Assembly: GCF_040183065.1 (NCBI RefSeq)
Contig: NC_091118.1
Location: 211,495,029 to 211,559,028, forward strand
Length of the DNA stretch: 64,000 nucleotides
Source: Periplaneta americana
Lineage: Eukaryota; Arthropoda; Insecta; Blattodea; Blattidae
Reading direction: 5' to 3'
In this document: one piece after another, positions 53,487 through 64,000 of the stretch
How the letters are laid out: every line of letters begins with the position of its first letter
Position numbering within the stretch: the stretch's first letter is position 1
The notes under the pieces: model-generated
What the model was told of the DNA's origin: nothing
Seen by the model: the letters and a program-made list of their open reading frames with translations, nothing else
Database searches by the model: none
Made by a program: the position numbers and the translations under genes

Positions 53487-54380
53487 TAATGGAAATAACG
53501 GGAAAATGGCTGAACGGATTTTAATAAATGATTCCTCATTTTGAAGCTTGGAACCAAAGTTTTTTAGAAAAATAGTAGTTTTCAGTGAAATGTCAATTTT
53601 TCAACATAGTTTTCCTATTTTCCAAAATCCATCTGTCGTCAGTTTTGAGAACTAGCTAAACTAGATAATTGCATTTCAGAATAAAACAAAACACATACTA
53701 CAGTAAACAATATTACACGAAGGCCATGATCTGCAAAAATGCTGATATATTTAGAGCTCAAATTAAATTGGCTACTAAAAACTTAACTTACTAAAAATAA
53801 TTTACAGGTTCGATTCTGTGGTGTGTAATTTTCTGGATACAGCTGTGTATTGGAAATTAAAAACTACAAAACTTGAGGTGGTTTGATGACATTATTACCA
53901 TAAGAAATGAAATATTATTGTAGTTAATGCCATGATGTGACTATTTTTCATTAATTATACATATTAATGCTATACTGACGATATGAAAGTGAAACGTTTT
54001 GGGGTTATATAAGTAGATGTAGAGAATAACTTAAATTAGATTTTGATTTCTATATTTTACTGAGTGGCGGCTATATAGTATATGTTACTGAAAGCTATAA
54101 AACTTACGTAAGAAAATAATATTATTAAAAATCAAATATTTTTATAGTTATTAATCAAGTGGGGTTGGGTCTTTTTCATATATTTAATGGCGGTGTGGTG
54201 TAGATATTTATATGCGTGGTTCTCTTCAGCATTGGCTCGAGAGAGACTATCTTTCATTATTATGGAAGCAAATAACTTTCAGAATATCTGGTGTTGTTCA
54301 TTGAAAATAAATCTGAAAAATGTTTATTTGAACGTGTAATGAACTTAGTTTGCAGCATTTTCTGCACAAGCCACTAGTTA
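53487..54380 (-). repeat. Unclassified ~0.9-kb interspersed repeat, copy 2
   Basis: Inverse of 13095-13990 along its whole length, with scattered substitutions. The ACTAGTGGCTTGTGCAG end is at the right. There is no coding potential. Confidence 0.6.
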
Positions 54381-54943
54381 TGCTTTAAAAGTGTGGTGAA
54401 AATTATTTCACAAGCATTCAAAACAAAATTTAGTCACACACTCAAAACAACAAACTTGCAGGACAATGTCATAAAGATTGAAACCGGCCTAAAAATGCCG
54501 AGCATCTAGCTGGTCCTGCAGTGCCTACTCGTCAAGGGAGGAAGAAAAAAGACCCCCTGTTTTTATAATCCAATAAAGCCGTCAGATCAGAAGGGGCGCG
54601 GAAAAAGAAATCATGAATGTATTCACAAAACGTTTCCGTTCCAGCGGACATCGGCAAACCAGTTCACACACACACATCACTGTCCTCGTTACACATGGTT
54701 CCGTGGGCTCGCAAAGCCGCCGGGTCCAATATTTACTTCGGATGCATCTCTAGCGATCGATATCTGACCTCGTAATTAATGGGTCATATGTACAAATATT
54801 CTTACGGCTACAACGAACAAATACATTTACGACTTATTACACTTTTCGTCGTCATTTGTTTTCTTTTGTAATTCTGTATTTTGGAGACATTTCCTATGAA
54901 AAAGAAACGATGGTTTCTATTATTATTATTATTATTCTTCTTA
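54381..54943. other. Intergenic, ends in an ATT run
   Basis: No gene is recognised. ATT repeats at 54919-54936 adjoin RTE copy f. Confidence 0.4.
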
Positions 54944-54944
54944 T

Positions 54945-56251
54945 ACTTACTTACTGGCTTTTAAGGAACCCGAAGGTTCATTGCCGCCCTCATATAAGCC
55001 CGCCATCGGTCCCTATCCTGTGCAAGATTAATCCAGTCTCTATCATCATATCCCACCTCCCTCAAGTCCATTTCAATATTATCCTCCCATCTACGTCTCG
55101 GCCTCCCTAAAGGTCTTTTTCCCACCGGCTTCCCAACTAACACTCCGTATGCCTTTCTAGATTCGCCCATACGTGCTACATGCCCAGTCCATCTCAAACG
55201 TCTGGATTTAATGTTCCTAATTATGTCAGGTGAAGAATACAATGCGTGCAGTTCTGTGTTGTGTAACTTTCTCCATTCTCCTGTAACTTCATTCCTTTCA
55301 GCCCCAAATATTTTCCTAAGCACCTTATTCTCAAACACCCTTAACTTATGTTCCTCTCTCAAAGTGAGAGTCCAAGTTTCACAACCATACAGAACAACCG
55401 GTAATATAACTGTTTTATAAATTCTAACTTTCAGATTTTTTGACAGCAGACTGGATGACAAAAGCTTCTCAACCGAATAATAACAGGCATTTCCCATATT
55501 TATTCTGTGTTTAATTTCCTCCCGAGTGTCATTTATATTTGTTACTGTTGCTTCAAGGTACTTGAATTTTTCCACCTCTTCAAAGGATAAATTTCCAATT
55601 TTTATATTTCCATTTCGTACAATATTCTCGTCACGAGACATAATCATATACATTGTCTTTTCGGGATTTACTTCCAAACCTATCTCTTTACTTGCTTCCA
55701 GTAAAATTCCCGTGTTTTCCCTAATCGTTTGTGGATTTTCTCCTAACATATTCACGTCATCCGCATAGACAAGCAGCTGATGTAACCCGTTCAATTCCAA
55801 ACCCTCTCTGTTATCCTGAACTTTCCTAATGGCATACTCTAGAGTAAAGTTAAAAAGTAAAGGTGATAGTGCATCTCCCTGCTTTAGCCCAAAGTGAATT
55901 GGAAACGCATCTGACAGAAACTGGCCTATACGGACTCTGCTGTACGTTTCACTGAGACACATTTTAATTAATCTAACTAGTTTCTTGGGAATACCAAATT
56001 CAATAAGAATATCATATAAAATTTCTCTTAACCGAGTCATATGCCTTTTTGAAATCTATGAATAACTGATGCACTGTACCCTTATACTCCCATTTTTTCT
56101 CCATTTTCTGTCGAATACAAAATATCTGGTCAATATTTGATCTATTACGCCTAAAACCACACTGATGATCCCCAATAATTTCATCTACATATGGAGTTAA
56201 TCTCTTCAAAAGAATATTGGACAAAATTTTGTACGACGTCAACAAAAGTGA

Positions 56252-56252
<1 letters not shown>
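54945..56252 (-). mobile_element. RTE-like LINE copy f, inside (ATT)n
   Basis: It extends from the RT palm ([20 protein letters not shown]) to the ORF end. A two-base loss near 56025 separates frames 54961-56040 and 56012-56245. ATT repeats flank both sides (54919-54936 and 56252-56300). Confidence 0.92.
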
Positions 56253-56292
<40 letters not shown>

Positions 56293-56303
56293 TTATTATT
56301 GTT

Positions 56304-56552
56304 TTATATTAGCAAGATGGAGGAGACGAGCACTGTTTGCCTTTCCAACCGAGACATTACATTATTTAGATGAGATATCACTTCAGTAACACTTGGAATC
56401 TTATCTTTCTCTTCCACAACATTTTCATCACCACCATCTTCATCGTCGTGTTTTTCATTTTCACCACCATTTTCATTCCGTGTAACATTTGTGATATCTT
56501 CATCGGTTACGAACTCTGAAAACGACTCGATGCTATCAATTTCAAAATGCAT
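56304..56552 (-). mobile_element. Possible pogo/Tigger-type transposase C-terminal scrap
   Basis: The 82-codon minus-strand frame is acidic (ENEKHDDEDGGDENVVEEKD) and ends IPSVTEVISHLNNVMSRLER. Acidic linkers before a helical tail are typical of pogo-like transposases, but the match is weak. Confidence 0.25.
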
Positions 56553-56715
56553 TCATCACATGTTAACGCACAAATTGTTTTCCGTTATGCCTGCACAATC
56601 CCTTAGAATGCAGTTTTACAACCTCCAAGAAAAGGACATTATTATTCACTAAAGACTGTGCATATACCTGTTGATGCAGCACGTTATACTGCAAAAACGC
56701 TGTATGCAGTATTAT

Positions 56716-58255
56716 CACAGTCTACTATATACAGTCACGAAGCTTGGGATGATTTTCTGCAATTCTCGCGATAGTTGTTAGCCGCTTGGAGCGCTGTGAG
56801 TACTAGGAACAATAGACTGTGCCACAGCCATCGTGATCTAATACAAGCCGTAAGGCAGACCATGTGACACACTTAACCCGATCACGAAGGGCGGCATTTC
56901 AAACATATAAATTAGAGGAATGCATGAACAGTAACATATGTTTCTCTAAAATGTATTGTAATTCCATTAATAAGATTTAAAACAACGATTATGAGACACT
57001 TTAGACATAATTCACTTGCGAGTTAAGGTGTAATATAATTTATGGTGTGAAAATTACGTTGTTCGTATGTGTAATAAATGCCTTTATTTCGATTAAATAT
57101 TGCGAAATTCTTGTACTTTCATTTATGCACGATTCAATAATTTTCAATTGCACCGCACGAATATTTAGATATGTTGAAATTATAGGTTATGTTTACTGTA
57201 CCAGTTGCCCCTTTCTGTCTAAATTTAGTGATCTCCAATGCCTTGCCATTCATATGAAAATTATAGGTTATGTTTACTATATTTAACTTACATTCCTAAA
57301 TTCGCAATCATACATTATAATCAAGCATATTGTCATGTATGATACCCGGACATTCAGTTTGTCTGCATTTTAATACTACAATCGAGTACTGAATTATTGT
57401 ATTTATCTACTACTTAAGAGAGGAAGTAACACAATTGTACGTACACTAATTTCATGGGAGTGGTATGGTAAATGTTTTGTCTAAAATTAAGAAAGGTGGA
57501 TGTGCTAAATTGAAATCACAATATAAATTCTTTTTTATTAAACCTCAAAATAGCTTCCATTCTAAACTTAAAATGTTGACGCGAACAGATTATGTTAACA
57601 TGTAAAATTCTCTTCACATTAAAATAACACAGTTTTGTAATTATTTCTGCAAAATATTATGCAACAAGAAGTAAAGGGAATTTATGGACACATTACACTA
57701 AATAAAGCTTAGCAATGATACGCAATAAAGTTATAATATAATATTTCACTGAGCTCCATACACTGAAATAGAAAACCCGAACAAACATTACGGCCTGGTC
57801 TAGATCGAAAAGGCATTGACTGTGCCGTATTTCGCATTTTTGTGAAAATGCTATGTAAACTGTGAAATGTTCGTTATCGGTTGTAATAACTGTAAATGGC
57901 TAAAATACAATAATATGAATAATAATATAGGACAAGGAGACGTTTGTAGTACTATAAATTGTAGGAAAAATAGGTTTGAGTTATCCTTCTTCCGAAAGAT
58001 CCAGGAAGGTGAGTTTATAGAATATAATATATATTTTATGAAAATAATGTATAAACGTTGTGTATTTCATATTTCAATAGTGGAAGGAAGGTGTTAATTT
58101 TTTCAAAAGAACACGATATCGAAAGTACAATACATTTTATCGTCTGCTAGGGAAAGAGTCTATGATGAGGGCATAGTAGCGATCCTGGTGGTGAGCAACT
58201 ATCTATGTTTGCATATTTAGCAAGTATTGAGCTTTGTGACTGTATATACTAGATC
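56716..58255 (+). mobile_element. P-like (THAP family 1) DNA transposon, copy 3
   Basis: The left end is CACAGTCTACTATATACAGT; the right end is a degraded inverse near 58230-58255. It is in the opposite orientation to copy 2 and shares most of its 1.5-kb length. It includes the THAP-like exon at about 57930-58011. No clear target duplication remains. Confidence 0.7.
57927..58011 (+). CDS. THAP-like exon in P-like copy 3
   Basis: It encodes [20 protein letters not shown] then FRKIQEG, followed by a GTGAGT donor. The C-x4-C pair and FF(R)-type core suggest a diverged THAP finger. The same exon is present in copy 2. Confidence 0.45.
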
Positions 58256-58454
58256 AGTGATGTCAAAGGAAGCGCATTTTTCTGACCTTGACGTGCGCGG
58301 GCATTAAGCGCTAGGTATGCTAGGAGGAATAAGCAGGGATACGCTAGCAAAAAAGATTGAATACACTGATTTACACCATAAGAAATTTAGGTCAGCTATC
58401 TTCGAACGCCACTGCAGAAGTAGGCCAAAACCGACAGCAAAGTGTTATTTTTAT

Positions 58455-58755
58455 TATTTTTTATCCAATGCCACCAGGTTGTCTTTTCGACATTTCTGGT
58501 CTTCTCTCCTGGCCGTGGCTTAGTTGTAACCCACTTCTGAGGTTGGGAGTTACATTACCCCGATGATGTGATAGGATGATTATGATAATGTGGTGCTAGG
58601 AGAGGTCTTAAATCTAAACTTAACCTAAATTCCAGACCATGGACGAACACAGGAATAATCCCCTTTAAGGAAAAATTCCTGTGCTCTAACCGGGAATCGA
58701 ACCTGGGACCTCATGAACTATAGCCAGAAGCTCTGACCACTAGAGGCTGGTCCGA
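58455..58755 (-). mobile_element. SINE family B, copy 2
   Basis: The body matches 11985-12380 without the long GAT expansion. The minus-strand head has a box A (TAGTGGTCAGAGC) and box B (GGTTCGATTCCC). Confidence 0.8.
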
Positions 58756-59124
58756 CAGCAAAGTGTTAATCTGCATAAACTGGCAGAACACAAAGTTTGC
58801 TCACCCCTGGCGCCAACAAAGAAACTCGGCAGGCCAAGCACATAGCGAAATAATTCAGTATGAAAGAAAGGCAGTCATTGGACATCGAGCAGGAATCCGC
58901 TCCGTTTGCGCTGAATATTAAGACCCTCCCCCCCAAGTGCCCATCATAGGCGCCGAGCCTTGACTCGTGTTAGTCGCTGGCAACTTGTTGAGTTCTTCGC
59001 GCATTTTATGTGTGTGAAGAATACTTAGTGTCAGTCGGTATGTGTGTCAGCAGGGAGAATAGCGAGAGATTTTTCAGCTGTCAGAATGAGTACAGACTAG
59101 AAAACCTTGCGGTTTAAACATTTG

Positions 59125-59126
<2 letters not shown>
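58756..59126. other. Intergenic, nothing recognised
   Basis: A slightly GC-richer stretch without domain-bearing frames. Confidence 0.4.

Positions 59127-59203
<77 letters not shown>
59127..59203. repeat. (ATT)n microsatellite
   Basis: About 25 units. A tRNA-like segment with box B GGTTCGATTCCC (59230-59290) follows, then RTE copy g. Confidence 0.95.
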
Positions 59204-59205
<2 letters not shown>

Positions 59206-59330
59206 ATTGTACAAAACAAGTTCTTGGCCGTGAATCAACCCGTAGCGCTTCTGGCCTGCAAACCCGAGGGTTTAGGTTCGATTCCCTTAAAGGAATTAGA
59301 GATTAGTCTTTTATTTCGTAGGTAATATAC

Positions 59331-60090
59331 GAATTTTACTTGAAGCAAGTAAAGAGATAGGTTTGGAAGTAAATCCCGAAAAGACAAAGTATATGACTAT
59401 GTCTCGTGACCAGGATATTGTACGAAACGGAAATATAAAAACTGGAAATTTATCTTTTGAAGAGGTGGAGAAGTTCAAATATCTTGGAGCAACAGTAACA
59501 AATATAAATGATACTCGGGAGGAAATTAAACGCAGAATAAATATGGGAAATGTCTGTTGTTATTCGGTTGAGAAACTTTTATCATCCAGTCTGCTGTCAA
59601 AAAATCTGAAAGTTACAATTTATAAAACAGTTATATTACCGGTTGTTCTTTATGGTTGTGAAACTTGGACTCTCACTTTGAGATAGGAACAAAGGTTAAG
59701 AGTGTTTGAGAATAAGGTGCTTAGGAAAATATTTGGGGCTAATAGGGATGAAGTTACAGGAGAATGGAGAAAGTTACACAACACAGAACTGCACGCATTG
59801 TATTCTTCACCTGACATGATTAGGAACATTAAATCCAGACGTTTGGGATGGGCAGGGCATGTAGCAAAAATGGGCGAATCTAGAAATGCATATAGAGTGT
59901 TAGTTGGGAGGCCGGAGGGAAAAAGACCTTTAGGGATGCCGAGATGGGAAGATAATATTAAAATGGATTTGAGGGAGGTGGGATATGATGGTAGAGACTG
60001 GATTAATCTTGCTCAGGATAGGGACCAATGGCGGGCTTATGTGAGGGCGGCAATGAAGCACCAGGTTCCTTAAAAGCCAGTAAGTAAGTA
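59331..60090 (+). mobile_element. RTE-like LINE copy g
   Basis: A 5'-truncated copy encoding [11 protein letters not shown] to the ORF end, with one in-frame stop near 59685. The tail is (GTAA)n, followed by a (CAC)n run at 60092-60113. Confidence 0.9.
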
Positions 60091-60114
60091 CTACCACCAC
60101 CACCACCACCACCA

Positions 60115-60852
60115 CATTACCACCAGGACTGATGAACACCGATGACATCTTGCTAAATTTAATAGCGACTTTATGAAAGTTCGATATCATGGATACATCA
60201 AAGACGTGCCCTTTGTAAGAGCTGCAGAGTTACAAGAATGGGGTATCACGAGGAGATCCACCCACAAAGACGCTCGTCTCTCTCCACTGAGTCATCCGCC
60301 CAAATCAGCAAGACGAGATTTTTGCCCCATTAACATGTTTACAAGCGCGGTGGGTGGCAAGGTCTTCTATTAAAACGTCTTGGGGTTTCCGGAGATTACG
60401 ACACAGCATGACTTCTTCCTCGATTAAGAAGATCAAGCTGATGTCACTTTCGTCTGCAAGGAGAATCCCAAATCTTCATCCAGATGACACATGCAGTACT
60501 TCCTCATTACAGGTTCTTCCTTTATCGTGTTGCCAAGGTTACCACTCCTATTTCAGTTTTTTCTCCCCTTCAACTGTTACTTAGAAACTGCCTAGCCTTG
60601 GCTACGTCTCATGAAAGTCTGTACTGGTTGGATGATCTTATGATGCAACATAGATCATGGAAGTTCGTCAGTTTGCCGTACTGGGGCCAGAGTATAGCCA
60701 GCTGCGTTCCGATGGGAATGATAGAGAAAAGCTGGTAAAGTGTTGCCAATTTGATTTTATTTTTTTATGTATTTATATTTCAGTCTTTGGACACAATTAT
60801 AAACCTTTTCAAGACCACTCAATAAAAGTCAGAATTAAAAAATTATTTGGTT
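60115..60852. other. Intergenic, nothing recognised
   Basis: Short open frames (60173-60373, 60354-60584, 60484-60738) show no domain I recognise. No splice-bounded coding block could be argued. Confidence 0.35.
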
Positions 60853-61080
60853 ATTAGAGGAGAAAAATTCGCTCCGGCGCCGGGGATCGAACCCAGGTCC
60901 TCGGTTCTAGGTGCCAAGCGCTCTGACCACTGAGCTACGCCGAAGTTCAATCCACAGCACCGTATCGAATCCCCGTCCTCTAGTGTTTTTCCCTTTGTGG
61001 CCTTACTCTATATTATATGACATATATATTAAATCAACTGGCATCATACAAGAAGCGCACTGAATTTAGTGACTTCGTGG
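60853..61080 (-). mobile_element. SINE family C, copy 2
   Basis: Inverse of 8435-8660. The minus-strand tRNA-like part has GTAGCTCAGTGGTCAGAGC and box B GGTTCGATCCCC. Confidence 0.75.
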
Positions 61081-61806
61081 CCGGGATTCCACAGTATATA
61101 TGCACTGTTGGGCGAAAAATCTACGTAAAGATTAATTTTTGATCCTACAAAATTTATCTGTTATGGTAACGATGGTTATTGTTAATGACAGTTCACTTAA
61201 TATAATGTTATGTCAAAGTTAATTACCATAATTGCATAAAAAATATCTTTTCCAAAGCCTCCTTAGTACTTTACCATGTTACAAAATATCTGTAGATGGA
61301 GTAACCAATGTTTGTATCATTATTACAGTTATCTGTAAATAGCTTGAAAACGATTAGAGATATCTCAAAACAGATTGCACCATTGTTCTTTTCAGAAAAT
61401 TTCACACGATTCTGAGTACCTACACGACCCCCTTACATTTAACATTTCAAAGTTGCATTCAAAATGGCGGCTTTTGAGATAGCTGAGGGCTAGACTCGAA
61501 TGTGTGTCACTGGTAGAGCATTTGGTCTTACAAATACTGGTAACCCCTATAGTAATAGAAAATCAAGCATATGGAAGATATTTATACGGTTCCAGACTCT
61601 TGATTCACCCTGCATTTTAATGGTAACATCACTCCCAAACTTTTTAATTTAAAGAAATAAAAATCTTGTATAATTTATTTAAATGCCAAGTATGTCGTTC
61701 CCAAGTTAGTTTTGTGAAAACCACAATTCCAAGCATAATATATGAACGACTCGTAGAGCAGGGTTGTAAATTAAATGTTAATTATTCTGTACATAACAAT
61801 GAAAAT
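61081..61806. other. Intergenic, nothing recognised
   Basis: AT-rich flank of the satellite array. Confidence 0.4.
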
Positions 61807-63735
61807 ATCGATATTTATATCTTTCATGATAAATTAATTTGCTATCGATATTCACATGTTTCATGGTAAATTAATTCGCTATCGATATTTACAGGCCTAT
61901 GTTTCATGGTAAATTAATTCGCTATCGTAATGATAAATTAATTCGCTATCGATATTTATAGGCCTATGTTTCGTGATAAATTAATTCGCTATCGATATTT
62001 ACAGGCCTATGTTTCGTGATAAATTAATTCGCTATCGATATTTACAGGCCTATGTTTCGTGATAAATTAATTTGCTATCGATATTTACAGGCCTATGTTT
62101 AATGATAAATTAATTCGCTATCGATATTTATAGGCCTATGTTTCGTGATAAATTAATTCGCTATCGATATTTATAGGCCTATGTTTCGTGATAAATTAAT
62201 TCGCTATCGATATTTACAGGCCTATGTTTAATGATAAATTAATTCGCTATCGATATTTATAGGCCTATGTTTCGTGATAAATTAATTCGCTATCGATATT
62301 TATAGGCCTATGTTTAATGATAAATTAATTCGCTATCGATATTTATAGCCCTATGTTTCGTGATAAATTAATTCGCTATCGATATTTATAGGCCTATGTT
62401 TAATGATAAATTAATTCGCTATCAATATTTATAGGCCTATGTTTAATGATAAATTAATTCGCTATCGATATTTATAGGCCTATGTTTAATGATAAATTAA
62501 TTCGCTATCGATATTTATAGGCCTATGTTTAATGATAAATTAATTCGCTATCGATATTTACAAGCCTATGTTTCGTGATAAATTAATTCGCTATCGATAT
62601 TTATAGGCCTATGTTTCGTGATAAATTAATTCGCTATCGATATTTATAGGCCTATGTTTAATGATAAATTAAATCGCTATCGATATTTATAGGCCTATGT
62701 TTAATGATAAATTAATTCGCTATCGATATTTACAGGCCTATGTTTAATGATAAATTAATTCGCTATCGATATTTACAGGCCTATGTTTCGTGATAAATTA
62801 ATTCGCTATCGATATTTACAGGCCTATGTTTAATGATAAATTAATTCGCTATCGATATTTACAGGCCTATGTTTCGTGATAAATTAATTCGCTATCGATA
62901 TTTACAGGCCTACGTTTCGTGATAAATTAATTCGCTATCGATATTTACAGGCCTATGTTTAATGATAAATTAATTCGCTATCGATATTTACAGGCCTATG
63001 TTTCGTGATAAATTAATTCGCTATCGATATTAATAGGTCTATGTTTAGTGATAAATTAATTCGCTATCGATATTTACAGGCCTATGTTTAATGATAAATT
63101 AATTCGCTATCGATATTTATAGGCCTTATGTTTAATGATAAATTAATTCGCTATCGATATTTAAAGGCCTATTTTTAATGATAAATTAATTCGCTATCGA
63201 TATTTATAGGCCTATGTTTAATGATAAATTAATTCGCTATCGATATTTACAAGCCTATGTTTCGTGATAAATTAATTCGCTATCGATATTTATAGGCCTA
63301 TGTTTCGTGATAAATTAATTCGCTATCGATATTTATAGGCCTATGTTTAATGATAAATTAATTCGCTATCGATATTTATAGGCCTATGTTTAATGATAAA
63401 TTAATTCGCTATCAATATTTACAGGCCTATGTTTAATGATAAATTAATTCGCTATCGATATTTATAGGCCTTATGTTTAATGATAAATTAATTCGCTATC
63501 GATATTTAAAGGCCTATGTTTAATGATAAATTAATTCGCTATCGATATTTATAGGCCTATGTTTAATGATAAATTAATTCGCTATCGATATTTACAGGCC
63601 TATGTTTCGTGATAAATTAATTCGCTATCGATATTTATAGGCCTATGTTTCGTGATAAATTAATTCGCTATCGATATTTATAGGCCTATGTTTAATGATA
63701 AATTAATTCGCTAGGTATCGATATTTATATGTTAA
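61807..63735. repeat. Satellite of 43-bp units each containing TATCGATA
   Basis: About 44 tandem units carry the palindromes AATTAATT, TATCGATA and TAGGCCTA. Two variants differ at TTTCGTG or TTTAATG and intermingle. Edge units at 61807-61920 are irregular, as is usual at array borders. Confidence 0.95.
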
Positions 63736-64000
63736 TTCGCAGACGGAATTCCTCGTTCTGCCAAGCAATAGGCGGATCAGTTACGAAACTCTCCTCCGAC
63801 AAAAATAAAATTAAGATTACGTTTCATTTACTGTACTTTGACTTACAATTTAGAGACAGCTGATAAAGAATTGCTCGTTATCTAGTAGGCTTTGTAAACA
63901 ACGGCTTTTATTAAACGCACTCATTTGTTCGGCTTCCATTAAATGTAGTCAATTGTTTTTAATGAATCATAGCCTACTATGATTAGCACGGATTTATCTG
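63736..64000. other. Right edge of window, nothing recognised
   Basis: Unique-looking sequence beyond the satellite. Confidence 0.4.

Noticed and set aside
59107-59325. Open frame rich in isoleucine
   Set aside because: It is translation of an ATT microsatellite.
60173-60738. Possible unknown host gene from several short open frames
   Set aside because: The frames overlap, and there are no recognised domains or convincing splice borders.

Overview
The window looks like a gene-poor, transposon-crowded stretch of an insect nuclear genome. It holds spliced fatty-acid elongase genes with long introns, several tRNA-derived SINE families, RTE-type LINEs, Penelope-like elements (PLEs), mariners and two satellites. 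The repeat set fits a cockroach, termite or other polyneopteran, but that is inference and no marker gene fixes the species.

Two elongase (ELOVL) genes lie in tandem on the minus strand. Gene A (3243-21624) is complete: seven coding exons, 317 codons, ELOVL4-like. Gene B (28809-47848) shows its last six coding exons (261 codons, ELOVL1/7-like); its N-terminal exons were not found and may lie to the right or beyond the window. Both would act in the ER membrane as the condensing enzyme (3-ketoacyl-CoA synthase) of very-long-chain fatty acid elongation. The genes share intron positions, with one intron offset by exactly 9 nt and one intron present only in B.

Nearly everything else is repeats, often nested. 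Seven copies of one RTE-like LINE are present, three of them inside (ATT)n tracts. PLE copies carry a hammerhead-ribozyme-like motif; three insertions are inverted dimers with 11-bp target duplications, and one of these has its internal junction at the predicted ribozyme cleavage site. There are R2-like, RNase H-bearing and other LINE fragments, a mariner whose empty site is visible elsewhere in the window, fold-back mariner derivatives, THAP-encoding P-like DNA transposons with 7-bp target duplications, four SINE families and several MITEs.

Region by region: 1-3242 is LINE fragments and gene A 3' flank; 3243-21624 is gene A with its intronic repeats; 21625-28808 is intergenic; 28809-47848 is gene B, including a 1.65-kb satellite of 37-bp monomers and the chimeric micro-insertion at 35324-35433; 47849-64000 has possible promoter elements (two RFX-type X-boxes), more LINEs, MITEs and SINEs, and a 1.9-kb satellite of 43-bp units each carrying TATCGATA. 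No rRNA, bona fide tRNA, CRISPR array, or retroviral or LTR element with recognisable genes was seen.
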